Positions 32,231-44,508 of a DNA stretch of 64,000 nt are shown in pieces (the stretch's first letter is position 1; every line of letters starts with the position of its first letter). The position numbers were made by a program, and so were the translations under genes. The stretch comes from Hippophae tibetana (taxonomy: Eukaryota; Streptophyta; Magnoliopsida; Rosales; Elaeagnaceae), in assembly GCA_037013495.1 (NCBI GenBank), contig CM072808.1, forward strand, positions 14,051,319-14,115,318. The letters run 5' to 3'. A model generated the notes under the pieces. It saw only the letters and a program-made list of their open reading frames with translations, did not search any database and was not told where the DNA came from.

Positions 32231-32782
32231 CTAGGATACTGACCCAATGTACCTTACTAACGAGCCCCTATTCTGTTTTCATAATTTCCAATATTATCGT
32301 AAGTAGTTTTTAGACCAACATTCTAATAAGCTTTCCACCAATCGGATACGTTTTCAAATCAACTACAAAATGGTTAACACAAAAACACAAGTACCCATGT
32401 GTGTTCTAGAACGGATTTAATAATGAATAATCCTAAGTAGATGATTCAAAACATATATTACTTAAATAAAATCAACTAGCAAATCCTAGGGCACAAAGAT
32501 CAAACACAAGTTCAATAAAATTAGCTTCTTTAAAGATTAATAATCAAATCAAATAATTATGATATGACAAACATAATTATTTGATCTAACAATTCAATAA
32601 CAAAAAAAAAAGCTATAAGAATATATGATCAAAATATCATAAACTAATTAGGCTTATTAATCAATCAAGCATAACCATCAATATTTGATAGATTAACTAA
32701 ATAAAAAAGAATAAAAAATTATGATATTATATTTTCAAAATAAGAGAGAGAAATTATGAAAAAGAGAATAATGCTCTTGTGT
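32231..32782. other. Unassigned AT-rich stretch
   Basis: No open frame, terminus or repeat recognised; a short A run lies at about 32603. Confidence 0.4.
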
Positions 32783-33408
32783 GGTTCATTGAAACAATGA
32801 GCAATGAGTTTATTTTATAGAAAAAATTAAAACTGTTAATCCTGTGTAATTTATAAATATATTTTCTAGGATTAGTAATATTTACTAATTAATAAGATTC
32901 CTATGTAATTGATAAATATCTTTTCTATTACAAATAAGATTAGTAATAATTAGTAATTAAGAAGACTCCTATTTTAAGAAGAATTTTTTTTAAAGTAAAC
33001 TCAATAATAATGAAGACTCTTATTTAAAGAAGAGTTCTTTTAAAATAGACTCATTAATCAAGAATAATCTTATTTAAAAAAGAGTTTGTTGGTTCATTGA
33101 AACAATGAGCAATGAGTTTTATTTTTAGGAAAAATTATAACTGTTAATCCTATATAATTGATAATTATATTTTCTATTACAAATAGGATTAGCAATACTC
33201 ACTAATTAAGAAGACTCATAGGTAATTGATAAATATATTTTCTATTACAAATAGGATTAGTAATAATTAGTAATTAAGAAGACTCCTATTTTAAGAAGAG
33301 TTTTTTTAAAGTAAACTCAATAATCATGAAGACTCCTATTTAAAGAAGAGTTCTTTTAAAATAAACTCATTAATCAAGAAGATTCCTATTTAAAAAAGAG
33401 TTTGTTGA
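32783..33408. repeat. Tandem direct duplication, period about 308 bp
   Basis: Both copies start GGTTCATTGAAACAATGAGC (32783 and 33091) and end AAAAAAGAGTTTGTTG. Within each copy a shorter motif (AAGAAGACTCCTATTT-like, then AAGAGTT) recurs three or four times. Copies differ by substitutions and small indels. The location suggests part of an old LTR, not proven. Confidence 0.8.
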
Positions 33409-33679
33409 AAGTATATTTTATGCTAAAATTTAAGCTAAAATTTAGAGTATATCTTATCTAATATTTTAGCATATATCTTATTCTATATTTTAGCAACAAA
33501 AATAATTCCATATTTATAAATAATTGTTAAATGCGTGAGTGCAATCCTATATGTTATAGTTATAAATATACCTGAAGTATAACTATCTGAAATTCTGAAG
33601 TTTCTTCAACATTGCTTGATAGACTTGATAGTGAGCTTAAAAATAAATTTACAGATAAATATTTTGTCCATGAAAATAA
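33409..33679. other. Unassigned, LTR-like
   Basis: AT-rich with repeated TATTTTAGCATATATCTTAT-like words. No coding signal. Confidence 0.3.
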
Positions 33680-33889
33680 TCAACACTTATAATCATTACA
33701 ATTACCACAACATATATTAATGTGTACTTCTAACCGTACCTTATAGTTTATAGGAGCATTATAACATTCATGTACTCCTAAATAACTCTTAAACTTTGTA
33801 CCATTCTTCTTAATAGCTACACCTTTTTCATTCAAACATACCTCGAGCCTGGCACCCTCACTCCATAGTATCACTAAAGAGTTCATCTT
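33680..33889 (-). pseudogene. Transposase_24-like (Ptta/En-Spm) fragment
   Basis: A 68-codon frame with LEVCLNEKGVAIKKNG and FKSYLGVHECYNAPINYK resembles the conserved opening of the second CACTA protein in plants. Only this segment is recognisable. Confidence 0.6.
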
Positions 33890-34079
33890 CGTATAACCTC
33901 TTTTTTTCTAGCCTTGTTGGTATCTTATGATGAATCCATCCTATAACACAAAAAATGAAACAAGATGTTAGTTAAGAATAAATTATATTTTAGATTAAAC
34001 TATAAATGAATATCACAAACAAGAAAATATTTATCAAATAAAAAAATATCAAGTTTCACATTCAACACGAGTATAACTT

Positions 34080-34570
34080 ATTTGATTTTCATCTTCTGGA
34101 TCACCATTCATGTCACATGCATGCACCTAAAATTTTATCATGCTTTATAGCAATATCACCTAAAACATCATTTTTCTTGGTATCATTGTAATCGTGATGA
34201 GAAGGACTTAAAACAATTCACCATTTTGTCTTTTGGTGGTCTTGGATATATAATACATGTTAAGCTAGCAATGCCATTATAAAAGAATCATCTTTATGAC
34301 CAATAGGATTAATATTAATCAATGTAAATTGAAAAATATATCTTTTACCACATTTTTACCATCTACCTAGTGACACTTAAATAAAGGAACTCTAAACTAA
34401 TATAATCAACGTCACAAATCACATCAATAACTCTATAGCATGAAACATATCCTTCAATGGGGCTGCATTTTATGGTATATCCATGATATTTAATAACATT
34501 AAACTTAGGACACTGTGCTATCCATTGCAAGTCTTTTGTGACTTTGTAATTTAGTTAACATAATTCATTT
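34080..34570 (-). pseudogene. DUF4216-type CACTA transposase C-terminal region
   Basis: In broken frames the minus strand reads LQWIAQCPKFNVIKYHGYTI near 34560-34500 and, further on, NPIGHKDDSFIMA and a VLYIQDHQKTKW-like segment near 34320-34230. These match the start and end of DUF4216. Many stops. Confidence 0.65.
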
Positions 34571-35189
34571 GTAATGCACATATATAGTAAAAAAAAACTT
34601 TAACATGTACAATAATGTAAATGTGTTTCAAAGACTATATAGAGTACTAAGAGTTATAATAATTTACTTGGGTAGGAAGCCAATAAATGAAGGTGATATT
34701 ATGCTCATTAGATCCACTTTTTTGTCTTAGAGGGATAGGTACGACAATATAATTCAAATTTCATATGCTTCTTACAATATAATAACAATTTATAATTGAT
34801 AAGGATATTAACCTAAATATATTCAACATTATCATTTTAAAAACTTGAAAGATGACTTACCCAATGTAAGGTTGAACTTTTTCCATTTTATTTAAAACAT
34901 ATATATGTGTTTACTCTCACATGATACAATCAATGATATCAACCCATCTACTTTTATTTGACTTCCCTAATACATCTTCACCATTTGGTTCATGGTGATC
35001 GACCAAAAGACCAATTGGCATTAGTCCAATTAAAATTTTTGAAAAAAATTATAATGCTTCTTTAGTAATAAAACACTCTATTATGTATCATTTTGAATGA
35101 TTACTATTATGGAAATAACTTTAAGAACTTTAGTATCCCTTACAATTAGATACATCCATCTTAAATATGCTATTCTAATAATTCCAACA
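34571..35189 (-). other. CACTA element D sequence, not resolved
   Basis: Between recognisable CACTA domains. A segment near 35000-34930 reads PIGLLVDHHEPNGEDVLGKS on the minus strand, possibly transposase-derived. No clear domain. Confidence 0.35.
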
Positions 35190-35696
35190 TAGGGATATCA
35201 ACGAGGTGTGGTGGAAGTGGGAAGGCTACTCTCTACTCTCATCCCCATTTAAATATTGTGGGTCAAATGATGGTGTTTTCCATCAAAGGTTCAAGTTTTC
35301 TATAGATATCATGGATTCCCCACCAATAAATAAATAAAGATAATTTAATCTTTAATAGCCCAAGTACCCGTAAAATCTCAAGTATATTTATTTATTGTGT
35401 AATTCAATCTAATAAGTTCATGTTTAAAGTACAAATTTGAAGTAATTAGATTATTTATATTATTAGTTTAACAATTATTATGATTATTTATTTCATATAT
35501 CATAATATTAAATTTTCAAAATTAAAGTATTCAATTATTGATAAAAAATATTATTTTTTATCAATATTTATTTTATTAAACTATAAAATTTTACAAATAC
35601 ATAACATATTTAAAACAAATTAAGAAAATGGGGTTTGAATGATACATAAGGCGGGAAGGATAATTTCCATCCTCACCCCATCCCCACGGGTGGCAA

Positions 35697-37582
35697 TGAT
35701 GAGTGCTCAAAAAGTACTAAAATTACCATTATTTTATGCACATTAATTGATTGAAAAAATATATATTTATATAAATGTGTCTTTTCAGAATCAAGGGTAT
35801 TTTTATTGTTTTTCAGGTATTTTCACTTAAAAAAGCAACATAAAGACTCAAAGAAAAATATTGGAGGCAATACATCACAAATATATTCATAAATTAAATG
35901 AGGAAAAGTAAAAAAAAGATGGAAAAATTGCACAAAATGGGTCAAAAATGTTAAAGGAGAAAATCGCACACGCAGTTGCCCAACAGCGTCGACCAACACG
36001 CGCAGCCACCTACCAGCCCCGAGCAGCACGCACTACAATGCCAAAGCCGCACACCAATCTGCACGCATCTACTCCATTCCACGCACACCGTGTGAACAAC
36101 TATGCCCAGTCCGCACGTGCCTCTGCGTGCCCCTATCCCAGTCCACCCAGTCCCTATGTGCCGCTACTTTATTTTGTGTGCGCCGCCACGCCCCACCTAC
36201 TAGTTGACGTTATCATCACCTACTATGCTTTCCTCCATTTTTAATCATTTTTCCACCCACTTTTTATTCTTCTCCTCACCTATAAAAACACCCTCATTCT
36301 CTTTATATCAAAACATATATCAAAACATATATCAAAACACATATAAAAAACATCTTTTTCTCTCTTTCTTTCTCTCCATTTCTTATTTTTATCTTTTCTT
36401 AATTAGTTTTTCTTAGTTTTAGAGTTATTATCTTTTTGAGAAGAACTAATTATGTTTTTTGTAATTTATTTTGTTTTTGATTTAATAAATGGAAATGCAA
36501 ATTTTGTTTGTAGGTTTTCCAACAACAGGAATAACATCAAAGTACTCTAAGGATTTTATTTTCTTTACAGTTATTTTTTATGTTTTATTCTTATATGTTA
36601 TATTTAATTTTTCTGTGATTAAATTTAACTTTGCTGGCTGTTTGTAAACATGATATAATAATAACTTTGTTATGCTTGCAAAGTATTAAATAGGTAAAAA
36701 TCTCTAAAATGAATTGATTTTATTTTATTCAAGATTTTATATTAAGAATGTTAGAGAGAAATATATTATTTTTCATTACAAACTTAAATATGAAAATTAG
36801 ATTTTAAGGTTTAGTTATCCGATCTGATTTAGAGTAATGCTCTTTTATTTGTTGGTACAATCGCCTGGAAGTTAGAGTGAACTCTATTTCAAAAGTTTTT
36901 ATAAGAATTATTATCTGAAAATGTATTGACAACATGTTTTCAATAATAGTTTTAAAACTTGAAAGTTAGTACTCAAATAATTAATTTTTTAGGTTTAATT
37001 TGGACACCTTGAATAAAGTTTAAACTGTCTAACCCCACTAAATATGGCATTTAAATGATTCATTTTCAATCTCTTAGAAAAAAAGAATTAATTTAATTAA
37101 CCAAATTAGTTATCAACTACACCCATAAGTGTTAATTGATTTGTTTAGTTAACAAAGAATATCTAATGCCACCAAATGTGGTATTCATATAAAAAAGAGA
37201 GAATCAATAAATATCAATTTATATCTTTAATAACCTAAATAATATGAGCAAGCATAATTAACTTAGTTATTATATTCATAAATACTCCACTATTGTAAAT
37301 GATAAAATTTGCATAAATATTTATTGAATCTGTATCTATGTTTATTTTTATGTTATTAGATTAAAAACAAAAAAACCCTCAAATATCGGGATAGATTGTT
37401 TAGGATTTAATTTCGTTTTTAAAAGTTTGAATAATAAATTAAAAACTACATATATTCCTTCATTAGATCGACCTTGGGAGTATACTTATCATTTTCTATG
37501 AATTGATTCGTGCACTTGCGAGATTTTTATAAATATAAAACCAAAGTATTGGCAGGATCGGCGATGCCGGTTTTGTTCATTA
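35697..37582 (+). mobile_element. Solo LTR of a gypsy-type element (1886 bp)
   Basis: Begins TGATGAGTGCTCAAAAAG and ends GGTTTTGTTCATTA, and aligns with the LTR at 44509-46154 in the opposite orientation. Near-duplicate flanks GGCAA (35692-35696) and GGCAT (37583-37587) suggest insertion and later LTR-LTR recombination. Contains a TATAAAAA box at 36281, a GC-rich block at about 35965-36200 and three ATATATCAAAAC units at about 36308-36345. Confidence 0.8.
36281..36288 (+). promoter_or_regulatory. TATA box of the solo LTR
   Basis: TATAAAAA after a pyrimidine-rich CTTCTCCTCACC. The related LTR has TATAAATA at the equivalent place on the minus strand (45592-45599). Confidence 0.65.
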
Positions 37583-37789
37583 GGCATTCCCCACTAGTAT
37601 CACATTGGATTTTTCCCATGGATTTTGGTTTTTACATGGAAAATTAACATCCTTACTCCAATTGCCTTGTAAGATGCATAGTAACGTGTATCATTATAAT
37701 GAAGGTGGAAAGAAAATTTCAAACTTACATAAGGTAAGTAAAACTTTCCTCTAGGTTTCTTCTAGTTTATTCAAATCCATATACTTTTT

Positions 37790-38560
37790 GCAAATATCAT
37801 TGAAGTAGTTGCACATATCTATGAAGATTTTAACATCTTTAGGCAATATGCCATGTATTAAAATGGGCAATATTTGTTGCATTAGAGTATGTCAATCATG
37901 AGACTTCATTGCATTCAACTTTTCATCTGTTGGATAAAATAATGATCGTATATTGGTGGAATATTTAGAACGAACTTTAACTTTGGATAATATCTTAAAA
38001 ATAATTTATTATGTTGCTTAGTTAAAGTAAATCATGCAAGAGGAAGAAAAGTGATATGTTCACTAGCTACATGATATAACTCTAGACGTATCTACTTTCT
38101 TGTTAATCCAATCGAGTACCTAATCCATTTTTCTAGTAATATTAGCAAGGTACCCAGAATACTATCACACAATTTTTTCTCAATATGCATGATATCTAGA
38201 ATGTGCCTAAAGTTAAAGAAATACAATAGTATAAATAAAAAAAATATTGATATCTTTCTCTAACAAATTGAGGTATCAGGAAACTTTCATTGTTCTTTTA
38301 ATTTACAAATAAGAAGGGTTATTCCTTCAATTTTTTTCAAAACCTCCGTTGGTGGTAATGGAAAGGGGTCAACTTCTATTGTCCCATCAAAACATATACA
38401 TTGCTTTTTATAAGGATTATAAAGAGGAACAAACTTGCAATAACTCGTATACCACGTTTTAGGAGAATGTATCATTGAGTTTAAAAATGTGTTCTTGCTA
38501 CAAATTAGATAATGTTTTCCCTTAATGACCAAATAAATTTTCATAAGTTGAAAAATCATT
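37790..38560 (-). pseudogene. TNP2-type CACTA transposase with DUF4218 start
   Basis: 38559-38287 reads a TNP2 segment (FDGTIEVDPFPLPPTEVLKK). Near 38215-38170 a LDIMHIEKK motif matches the highly conserved HNLDVMHIEKN signature of TNP2, followed by an ILGTLL-like stretch. At about 37910-37800 SHDCHTLMQQILPI and GILPKDVKIFI mark the DUF4218 start. Frames are broken throughout. Confidence 0.8.
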
Positions 38561-38794
38561 TATAATCCATATTAGGATTTACTTAATTGTGAATTTTTTC
38601 TAATGATATGTATCAAAAACTTCAATACCCCCATTCCATAGAGTTTTTAAATCATCAATCAAAGGCTTTAAATACACATATATGTCATTTCCAGGTTGTT
38701 TAGTGCCATATTTAAAAAGTTAACATCATGAACTTATTTATTATGCAAAGTTATGGTGGAAAATTGTAATTGACCAATAGAACTGGCCAACACC

Positions 38795-39190
38795 CACTAC
38801 TACAATATTGATATATGACCTCAATTTTTAACTGTGATCATAGGTCTATGGCCACGATTATAAAAATCAAGCCTTAGGTAAGAGAGACCATAGACTGTTA
38901 CCTATGGTCTCAGTTTTTAACCGAGACCAAAAGCATACAATTTGGTCATGGTCTTTAAAAGACCGAGGCTATAGACATACCATTTTGGTCATGTACTTTA
39001 AAAGGTTGAGGCCATAGACATACCATTTTTTCACGGTCTTAAAGATCAAGACCATAGACATACCATTTGGTCATGGTCTTTAAAAGACTGAGGCCATAGA
39101 TATACATTTGGCCTCGATCTTATCATAGATATACATTTGGCCTCGATCTTTTATAAGATCGAGGCCAAATGATATGTCTACTATCTTAGT
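38795..39190 (+). mobile_element. CACTA terminus with subterminal repeats
   Basis: Starts CACTACTACAATATTG and is followed by at least four diverged repeats, about 45-60 bp each, of the type GACCATAGACATACCATTTGG plus GGTCATGGTCTTTAAAAGAC, in both orientations. It ends with a perfect hairpin: 16-bp arms at 39135-39150 and 39155-39170 around TTAT. No transposase follows on the plus strand, so it is a truncated or non-autonomous derivative. Confidence 0.7.
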
Positions 39191-39429
39191 TACACTTAAA
39201 CCATAACCTCTGGAAAGTTGTTTTTGTCACTGATTGTGGGATCCTAGCCACAAAAATCCTAGTAGCTTTCCTAACAGGTTGTTTCATCTCCTTTTACAAA
39301 AGTAAGTTGAAGTGATGTATAATTGTCCAATTCATGGTATAAGCATATTTGGATTTGCAACCAAAATAACCTAATAAAAAATAAAAATAAAAAACAAAAT
39401 AGCGTAATAGAAATGTAAATTTCAATAGG

Positions 39430-41000
39430 CTTTGACAACCTTTGGAGTATCTATTTTGACTTCTAGCATTCTGTTCCTAAGGGTTTTCTCCACTAAAAAT
39501 GTATTATGTAAAAGTTGGTGTAGAGTTAGAACGTGTTACAAATATGGTATTTAATGTTGAAGGTGTATAACTTTCATCCTTATAACCAAGCCCATGTGTA
39601 TCACCATGGTAGTTACTAATATTCAATAGTTTCTCCATTTTTATTGCCCCTATTTTTAGGCTCTTCACAGTCTTTTTGGTAACAAGAAGTTCTTCTTTGA
39701 GTCTATAGTTTTCTTGTTTTATTCCTACAAGACTTAGATCAATAGTATCAATATGTTAAGACAGTTTTAAGTCTTCTTCTAAGTCAAAAATGTTGGTTTC
39801 ATGCATACTAATTATATCATTCAATTTTTTTCCACTTTAGTTAGAAGTTTGCCTCTTTCTTCCTTAGCTCTTATGCAATTTGTAAATAATTCTTCAAAAC
39901 TATATGCAATATATTTAGCTAAAAGAAAAAGAAGAGTTTATTCCTTTATCATCCAAGCTAGTGTTAGAGTAATTTAAATGTATGGTAACTTCTGCAGTGA
40001 AGGCACCGAAGTTAGTTTCACTATCTTTTGAATTTTTGTCATTCTCCTATTCATTCTCTATATCACTAAGTGTATAATTGAGTTCTATTCCATCTTTCTT
40101 CTTATTGTTTGAAAAAAATATAGAAATATGGATAAAATTACTATAGAAATGTCAAGTAGGTTTAGTTTTCATACCATTTGAACCCTTGGGATAAGGTTCC
40201 TTTGACATTTTATCCTTTACCCAATTTCAATGTCCTTTGTTTGGGAGTTGTTTTGTTGGTTCTTTGTCTGAAGGTGCTTCTTAAGGATACAAGTATATAA
40301 AATAATAGATTCAACATTCAAATCATCATCGCTATCATAAGTTACATTTTTGGAGCTTTTAAATTCCATGTCTTTATCCTTCTTGGGTGGCTCAAGAGTG
40401 AGTTCATAAGTTTGGGTAGATACAACTAGTTCATCAATATTTAAGGTGTTTAAGGTGTCAAAATTCTTACTATCCTTTACAATCGTGACCTTCATCTTAT
40501 AATCTCCTACCAATGAACTTAGAATTTTGCACACAAGTATAGGCTGAGGAATTTTCTCACCAAGTACAAAGCAAGCATAAAAAATATCACAAAAATGAGC
40601 ATAAAATTGATCAAGGTTTCAGTGTTGCTAATTTTAAGAGAGCAAAATTGAGATGTTAAAAATCTCAATTTTGTTTGTTTCACTTGGGAAGTCTTCTTAT
40701 GAAGAATAGCAAGTGAATTCCATGCACTTTTCGCACCTCATAGTCAGAGATGTGATGGAACTCATCCATCAACACAGCAGTAAAGGTAGAACCTTTTCTT
40801 TAGTAGTCCATTATTTTATTATCTTTATGATTGTTACACCATCTTACTTTATAGAAGGTGGTTCCCAACCTTTAAGAATGGAATCCCTATACTTTTTCAT
40901 CTTATCTAAAATAGGCTTGCATGCGAGTCTTTCAGTAAGGGTAATTATACCCATCAAAAATTGGGGGTGTAATAAATGACCTAGTTTCTTTCATAGAGTT
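39430..41000 (-). pseudogene. SIRE/Maximus-like copia gag
   Basis: Minus-strand remnants in order: UBN2 domain pieces near 40990-40550, a 105-codon frame (40534-40217) with KILSSLVGDYKMKVTIVKDS and TYELTLEPPKKDKD, a coiled-coil-like segment near 39880-39650, and GLGYKDESYTPSTLNT-like residues at about 39600-39540. This order fits the long gag of SIRE-type copia elements. Pol is absent. Confidence 0.7.
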
Positions 41001-41056
41001 CATAAGTAAGCATGCATGTCCGTTTGGATCAAAATTATTAAGTGGGTCTAGTGTTA

Positions 41057-41068
41057 AATTTGATACCA
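41057..41068 (-). other. Primer binding site of the SIRE-like element
   Basis: Minus strand TGGTATCAAATT resembles the copia initiator-Met tRNA site in its first eight bases and stands upstream of the minus-strand gag. A short LTR-like tail (41069-41239) follows and is cut off by the gypsy C LTR. Confidence 0.55.
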
Positions 41069-41239
41069 ATTAAAAGTTATAAAATGGACAAATAGACTTA
41101 GAGAGGATCAATAGGGTATTTTTAATTATATCAATTATAATTTCTTAATGTGATCACAATGATTAGACATGCAATTACATGTAAATAATAAAGTGTAAAA
41201 ATTAAAATAATACACGAGATTTGTAGATGGAAATAAACT

Positions 41240-42935
41240 AAGTCACTTATTATAGCATTTTATTTGATTATTTATATGAATCTATATTTTTAAAATCACG
41301 GGTATATTTTGTTGTATTTCAAGTGTTTTTAGTTTCAAAAAGAGATAAACATATCAACGTATGAAGACGCCACACTTGGAGCACTCAAATAGCACCTAAG
41401 AGATAAAAAGACTAAAGCATGTAAGCCTTTCTTCAAGAACCAACCAAATTATAAGTGGGCACAATAAACACAACAAAATTGATGCATACCATGATGAAGG
41501 ATTAATTGAACTGCAATAGATACCTCTCGAAAATTCTTACTAGGACGTTGAACTTTTTGTGCCACAGTGAGGAAAAATGTGTGTCGTGATGTAATGCTCT
41601 CGGGTTGCATTGTGTGAGTGATTTTTGGCTTTGTACCACTACATGATAAAAAGCATGACATTGTGCACAATGCTATTTTCTAACTCCAACTCGTGTATAT
41701 GAGTTTTTCTTATAAATAGGTGCATATAGTTTTTAGGTCATTAGCTTTCATTTTACATAGTGTAGTCGTGCATCTTATATTAAAAATTTATATATTCTAG
41801 TTCCCATAACTATTCCATCATCCATATACATATACACAGAGAGAATCATCGAGTTGTAAAGAAGATCCATAGTTTTAAAGAAGGGAGCGACAATCCATTT
41901 AGAGTTTTAGAATCATTTTTATCAAGAAATGATAATGTTATTATTATATATTTTATTTATCTTTGTAATATGATGTCCTTTATTTTGAATTAATTTACTT
42001 AATTTAACTATGATTGGATAATTCTATAATATGAGATTTTAGTAGTTTTTGCTTCCAATGATTAGAAGAACATTTTTATTGTTTGAATAAATAAGATTTT
42101 ATTTATTTCTTACTCATGTTCTTAAAATCTTTAATTATAAATTAATAATGGATCAAGTTTTTATTTATAATTAAAGAAAATATTTTAAAATTAAGCATTA
42201 AAAACAATATTTGTGCTTAGTTGTGCATAAATGAATAATAGTTTAATTTCATTTCATTTATCAATTTCAAGCCCGATCATAGAAGTTATTGATTAAATTA
42301 AATGGTTAAAAATATATTTAATTATAAATTATGATGGACCAAATCTTAAATTATAATTAAAAAATATATTTAACTTAGGTTTACAAATTAATTAATTTTA
42401 AGCCTGTCCAATGAAGTTATTACTTAATTGAGGATCTTGTTTTGTATATTTTTCTTATTTTTCTAATTAAACAATTTCAAGCTAGATTTAAGAAGTTGTT
42501 AATTAATTGAGAAATACGTGGATTCACCATGACCACGTGGTTTTCTTATTTAAAAAGGAAAAGTCAGTAAATATAACTTGTTACTTGAATCATTTAATTT
42601 ATTTTTCCATTACGGGTTATGCTCACTAAAATCCCATATTCACCCATCATCTTAGGTTCATATATAGTTTAGTTTGCCTATGTTTAATTTACTTGCTCTA
42701 ATTTACTTATATTCTTTATATATTAATTTAATTTAGAATTTAGAGTTCTTTACTACCAACCAACAATTGTTAGAGTGTTTAAGAATTATTTTTCTTAACT
42801 ATATTGAAAAGTAATTTAATTTTTTAAAACCATTGCAATTCCTTGAGAGACTGACCTTGGGAGTATAATTTTCACTTATTATAAGTGAATTGTTCATTTG
42901 TAAGCTTTTTATAATACAAAATTGCATCAATTTGT
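41240..42935 (+). repeat. 5' LTR of gypsy C (limits approximate)
   Basis: Parallels the solo LTR at 35697-37582 in design: a TCACGGGTATATTTTGTTG stretch, a TATAAATA box at 41711-41718, and a U5 ending with a GACTGACCTTGGGAGTATA-like segment and TTTTTATAATACAAAA. The sequence is diverged and the first bases appear missing. A gag remnant follows in the same orientation. Confidence 0.6.
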
Positions 42936-43199
42936 TTTCACAGTTGTAAAAAAATTGGTGTTTTAAGTATTTTTGGTTATTTTCATAATTTTCATAATTT
43001 TCATATTTTTTTATTTTGTGATTTTATTTTTATTTATATTATTTTGTTAATATTTGTGTTTTGTTATTTTTGTTTATTTTAATTAATTTTATTTCTCGTT
43101 AATTTTTATTTCTTTATTTTATTTTATTATCATTTCTTTTTGTTATTTTTTCTTCTTTTTATTTTATTTGTTACTTTGTAGTGCTTATATTTAATTATC
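42936..43199 (+). other. Leader of gypsy C
   Basis: T-rich, no coding signal, between the LTR and gag. No clear primer site was found. Confidence 0.4.
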
Positions 43200-44508
43200 A
43201 CTTAACATTAGTATATATGAGATAGAAGATCCTTTAGGAATCAACTTGTACCTTTCATAAATTAACATATCTAAAAAGCATTCTAAAAGGTTGGATATTG
43301 AAATCCAAGAGGTTGTTTTGAACCATAATTGAGCCACCAATAAAGCCTATTTTAGAACATTTAAACATAGGGTATTTCTATGAAGAAATATGCAAAGCCA
43401 ATCATTAGCACTGCTACTATCGCTATATAGTTGGGGGAGGTAGCTCGAAACTTTGAATTAAAAAAATATTCATTTTTTCATATTATCCTCTTCTATGGAA
43501 TTTCTAATAAAGATCTTTTGACTTTCATTTGAAATTTTTACTCAACTATACATAATTCTCCATTAAATGGGCTAAATGAAGACGAATTGAAAATGAGAAA
43601 CACTCTCAAAAATAGGGTTAAGGTGTAGCTAATGAATCTCCCACTAGATTCCTTGATAACTTGGAATGGAGTTTATAATAAATTTATGGAAAAAATCTAT
43701 TCCTATTAGAAAACTTCTTATTTGAGAACAAAAATTCAAACATTCTCTCAAATGAGAGGAGAACTATTCCATGAAACTTAGGATAGGTTCAAACTTTAAC
43801 TCACTCAATGCCCACATCATAGCTACCCATTGCATTTGAAAAAACAATTATTCTATGGTGGGTTGACACAATAGTGTAAATTCATGATTGATAACACTAT
43901 AGGTGGTTCTATAAGGGAAAACTACCTTAGAGAATTATGATTTCTATGAAATATTGGATGCTAATTCCCAATAAAATGAGCGGTAAAGTGAGAAGAGTCA
44001 GAGTTTAGGTATTGAAATGTTTATGCAACTTGTAGAGTAGAGTGGGAAAAGTTAGAGTATAAGTATTGAAATGTCTATACAACTTGTAGAGTTGACAAAG
44101 CAAGTTGCACTTCTAGCCACTAAAGGCATTCCAAATAGAGAAGTGTGAGCATGGTGCTAACACATGCTCTTATCAAAGAGAACCAATTATAGGACTTGAA
44201 TAAGTGAATACAATAGAGGGCTATTTACCTAAATGTATGAATGATCCTTATACAAACACTTATAATCAAAGGTGAAGAAATCATCCCAATTTCTCTTAGA
44301 GGGAAAACAACCTTACCTATGCCCAGAACCCAAAATAGCAAGGCTAGTAATTCAACCAACACATGCCACATAATCCTCTAAATTTATCAACCTTAGAGGA
44401 TAACTTGAATACCTTCATTCAAGTTAGCAAAGACAATAAATTGAAAAATAATCAAAGGTTGGTTCTTTGGAGACATCATTTAAAAGAGAGGAAGTGCAAG
44501 TGGGGAAA
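43200..44508 (+). pseudogene. Gypsy C gag
   Basis: In shifting frames the plus strand reads the retrotransposon gag domain at about 43620-43870 (LPLDSLITWNGVYNKF-like, LRTKIQTFSQMRGE, QCPHHSYPLHLKKQLFYGG), then a Cys-rich segment near 44150 and an NDPYTNTYNQR motif near 44235. This is an Athila/Tat-type gag. It is interrupted at 44508 by the inserted element; protease from the same strand resumes at 48062. Confidence 0.75.

Larger units (their letters stand above)
35190..37655. mobile_element. Probable hAT-type MITE, split by a solo LTR
   Basis: The left part (35190-35696) starts TAGGGATATCAACGAGG and the right part (37583-37655) ends TTAACATCCTTA, roughly an inverted match. CATCCCCA-rich blocks lie near both sides. 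An imperfect 8-bp duplication (TTCCAACA and CTCCAATT) flanks it. Ends of this kind are common in small plant hAT derivatives. Age makes the boundaries uncertain. Confidence 0.5.
33680..38560 (-). mobile_element. CACTA (En/Spm) element D, decayed and interrupted
   Basis: Minus-strand order is TNP2 and DUF4218 (38560-37790), DUF4216 (34570-34080) and a Transposase_24-like segment (33889-33680), the usual plant CACTA arrangement. The middle is interrupted by a MITE-like repeat that holds a solo LTR (35190-37655). Both CACTA termini are unidentified. Confidence 0.8.

Noticed and set aside
35948-36416. Short frames in the GC-rich part of the solo LTR.
   Set aside because: Low stop density in GC-rich LTR DNA; no domain, and the related LTR at 44509-46154 does not conserve the frames.
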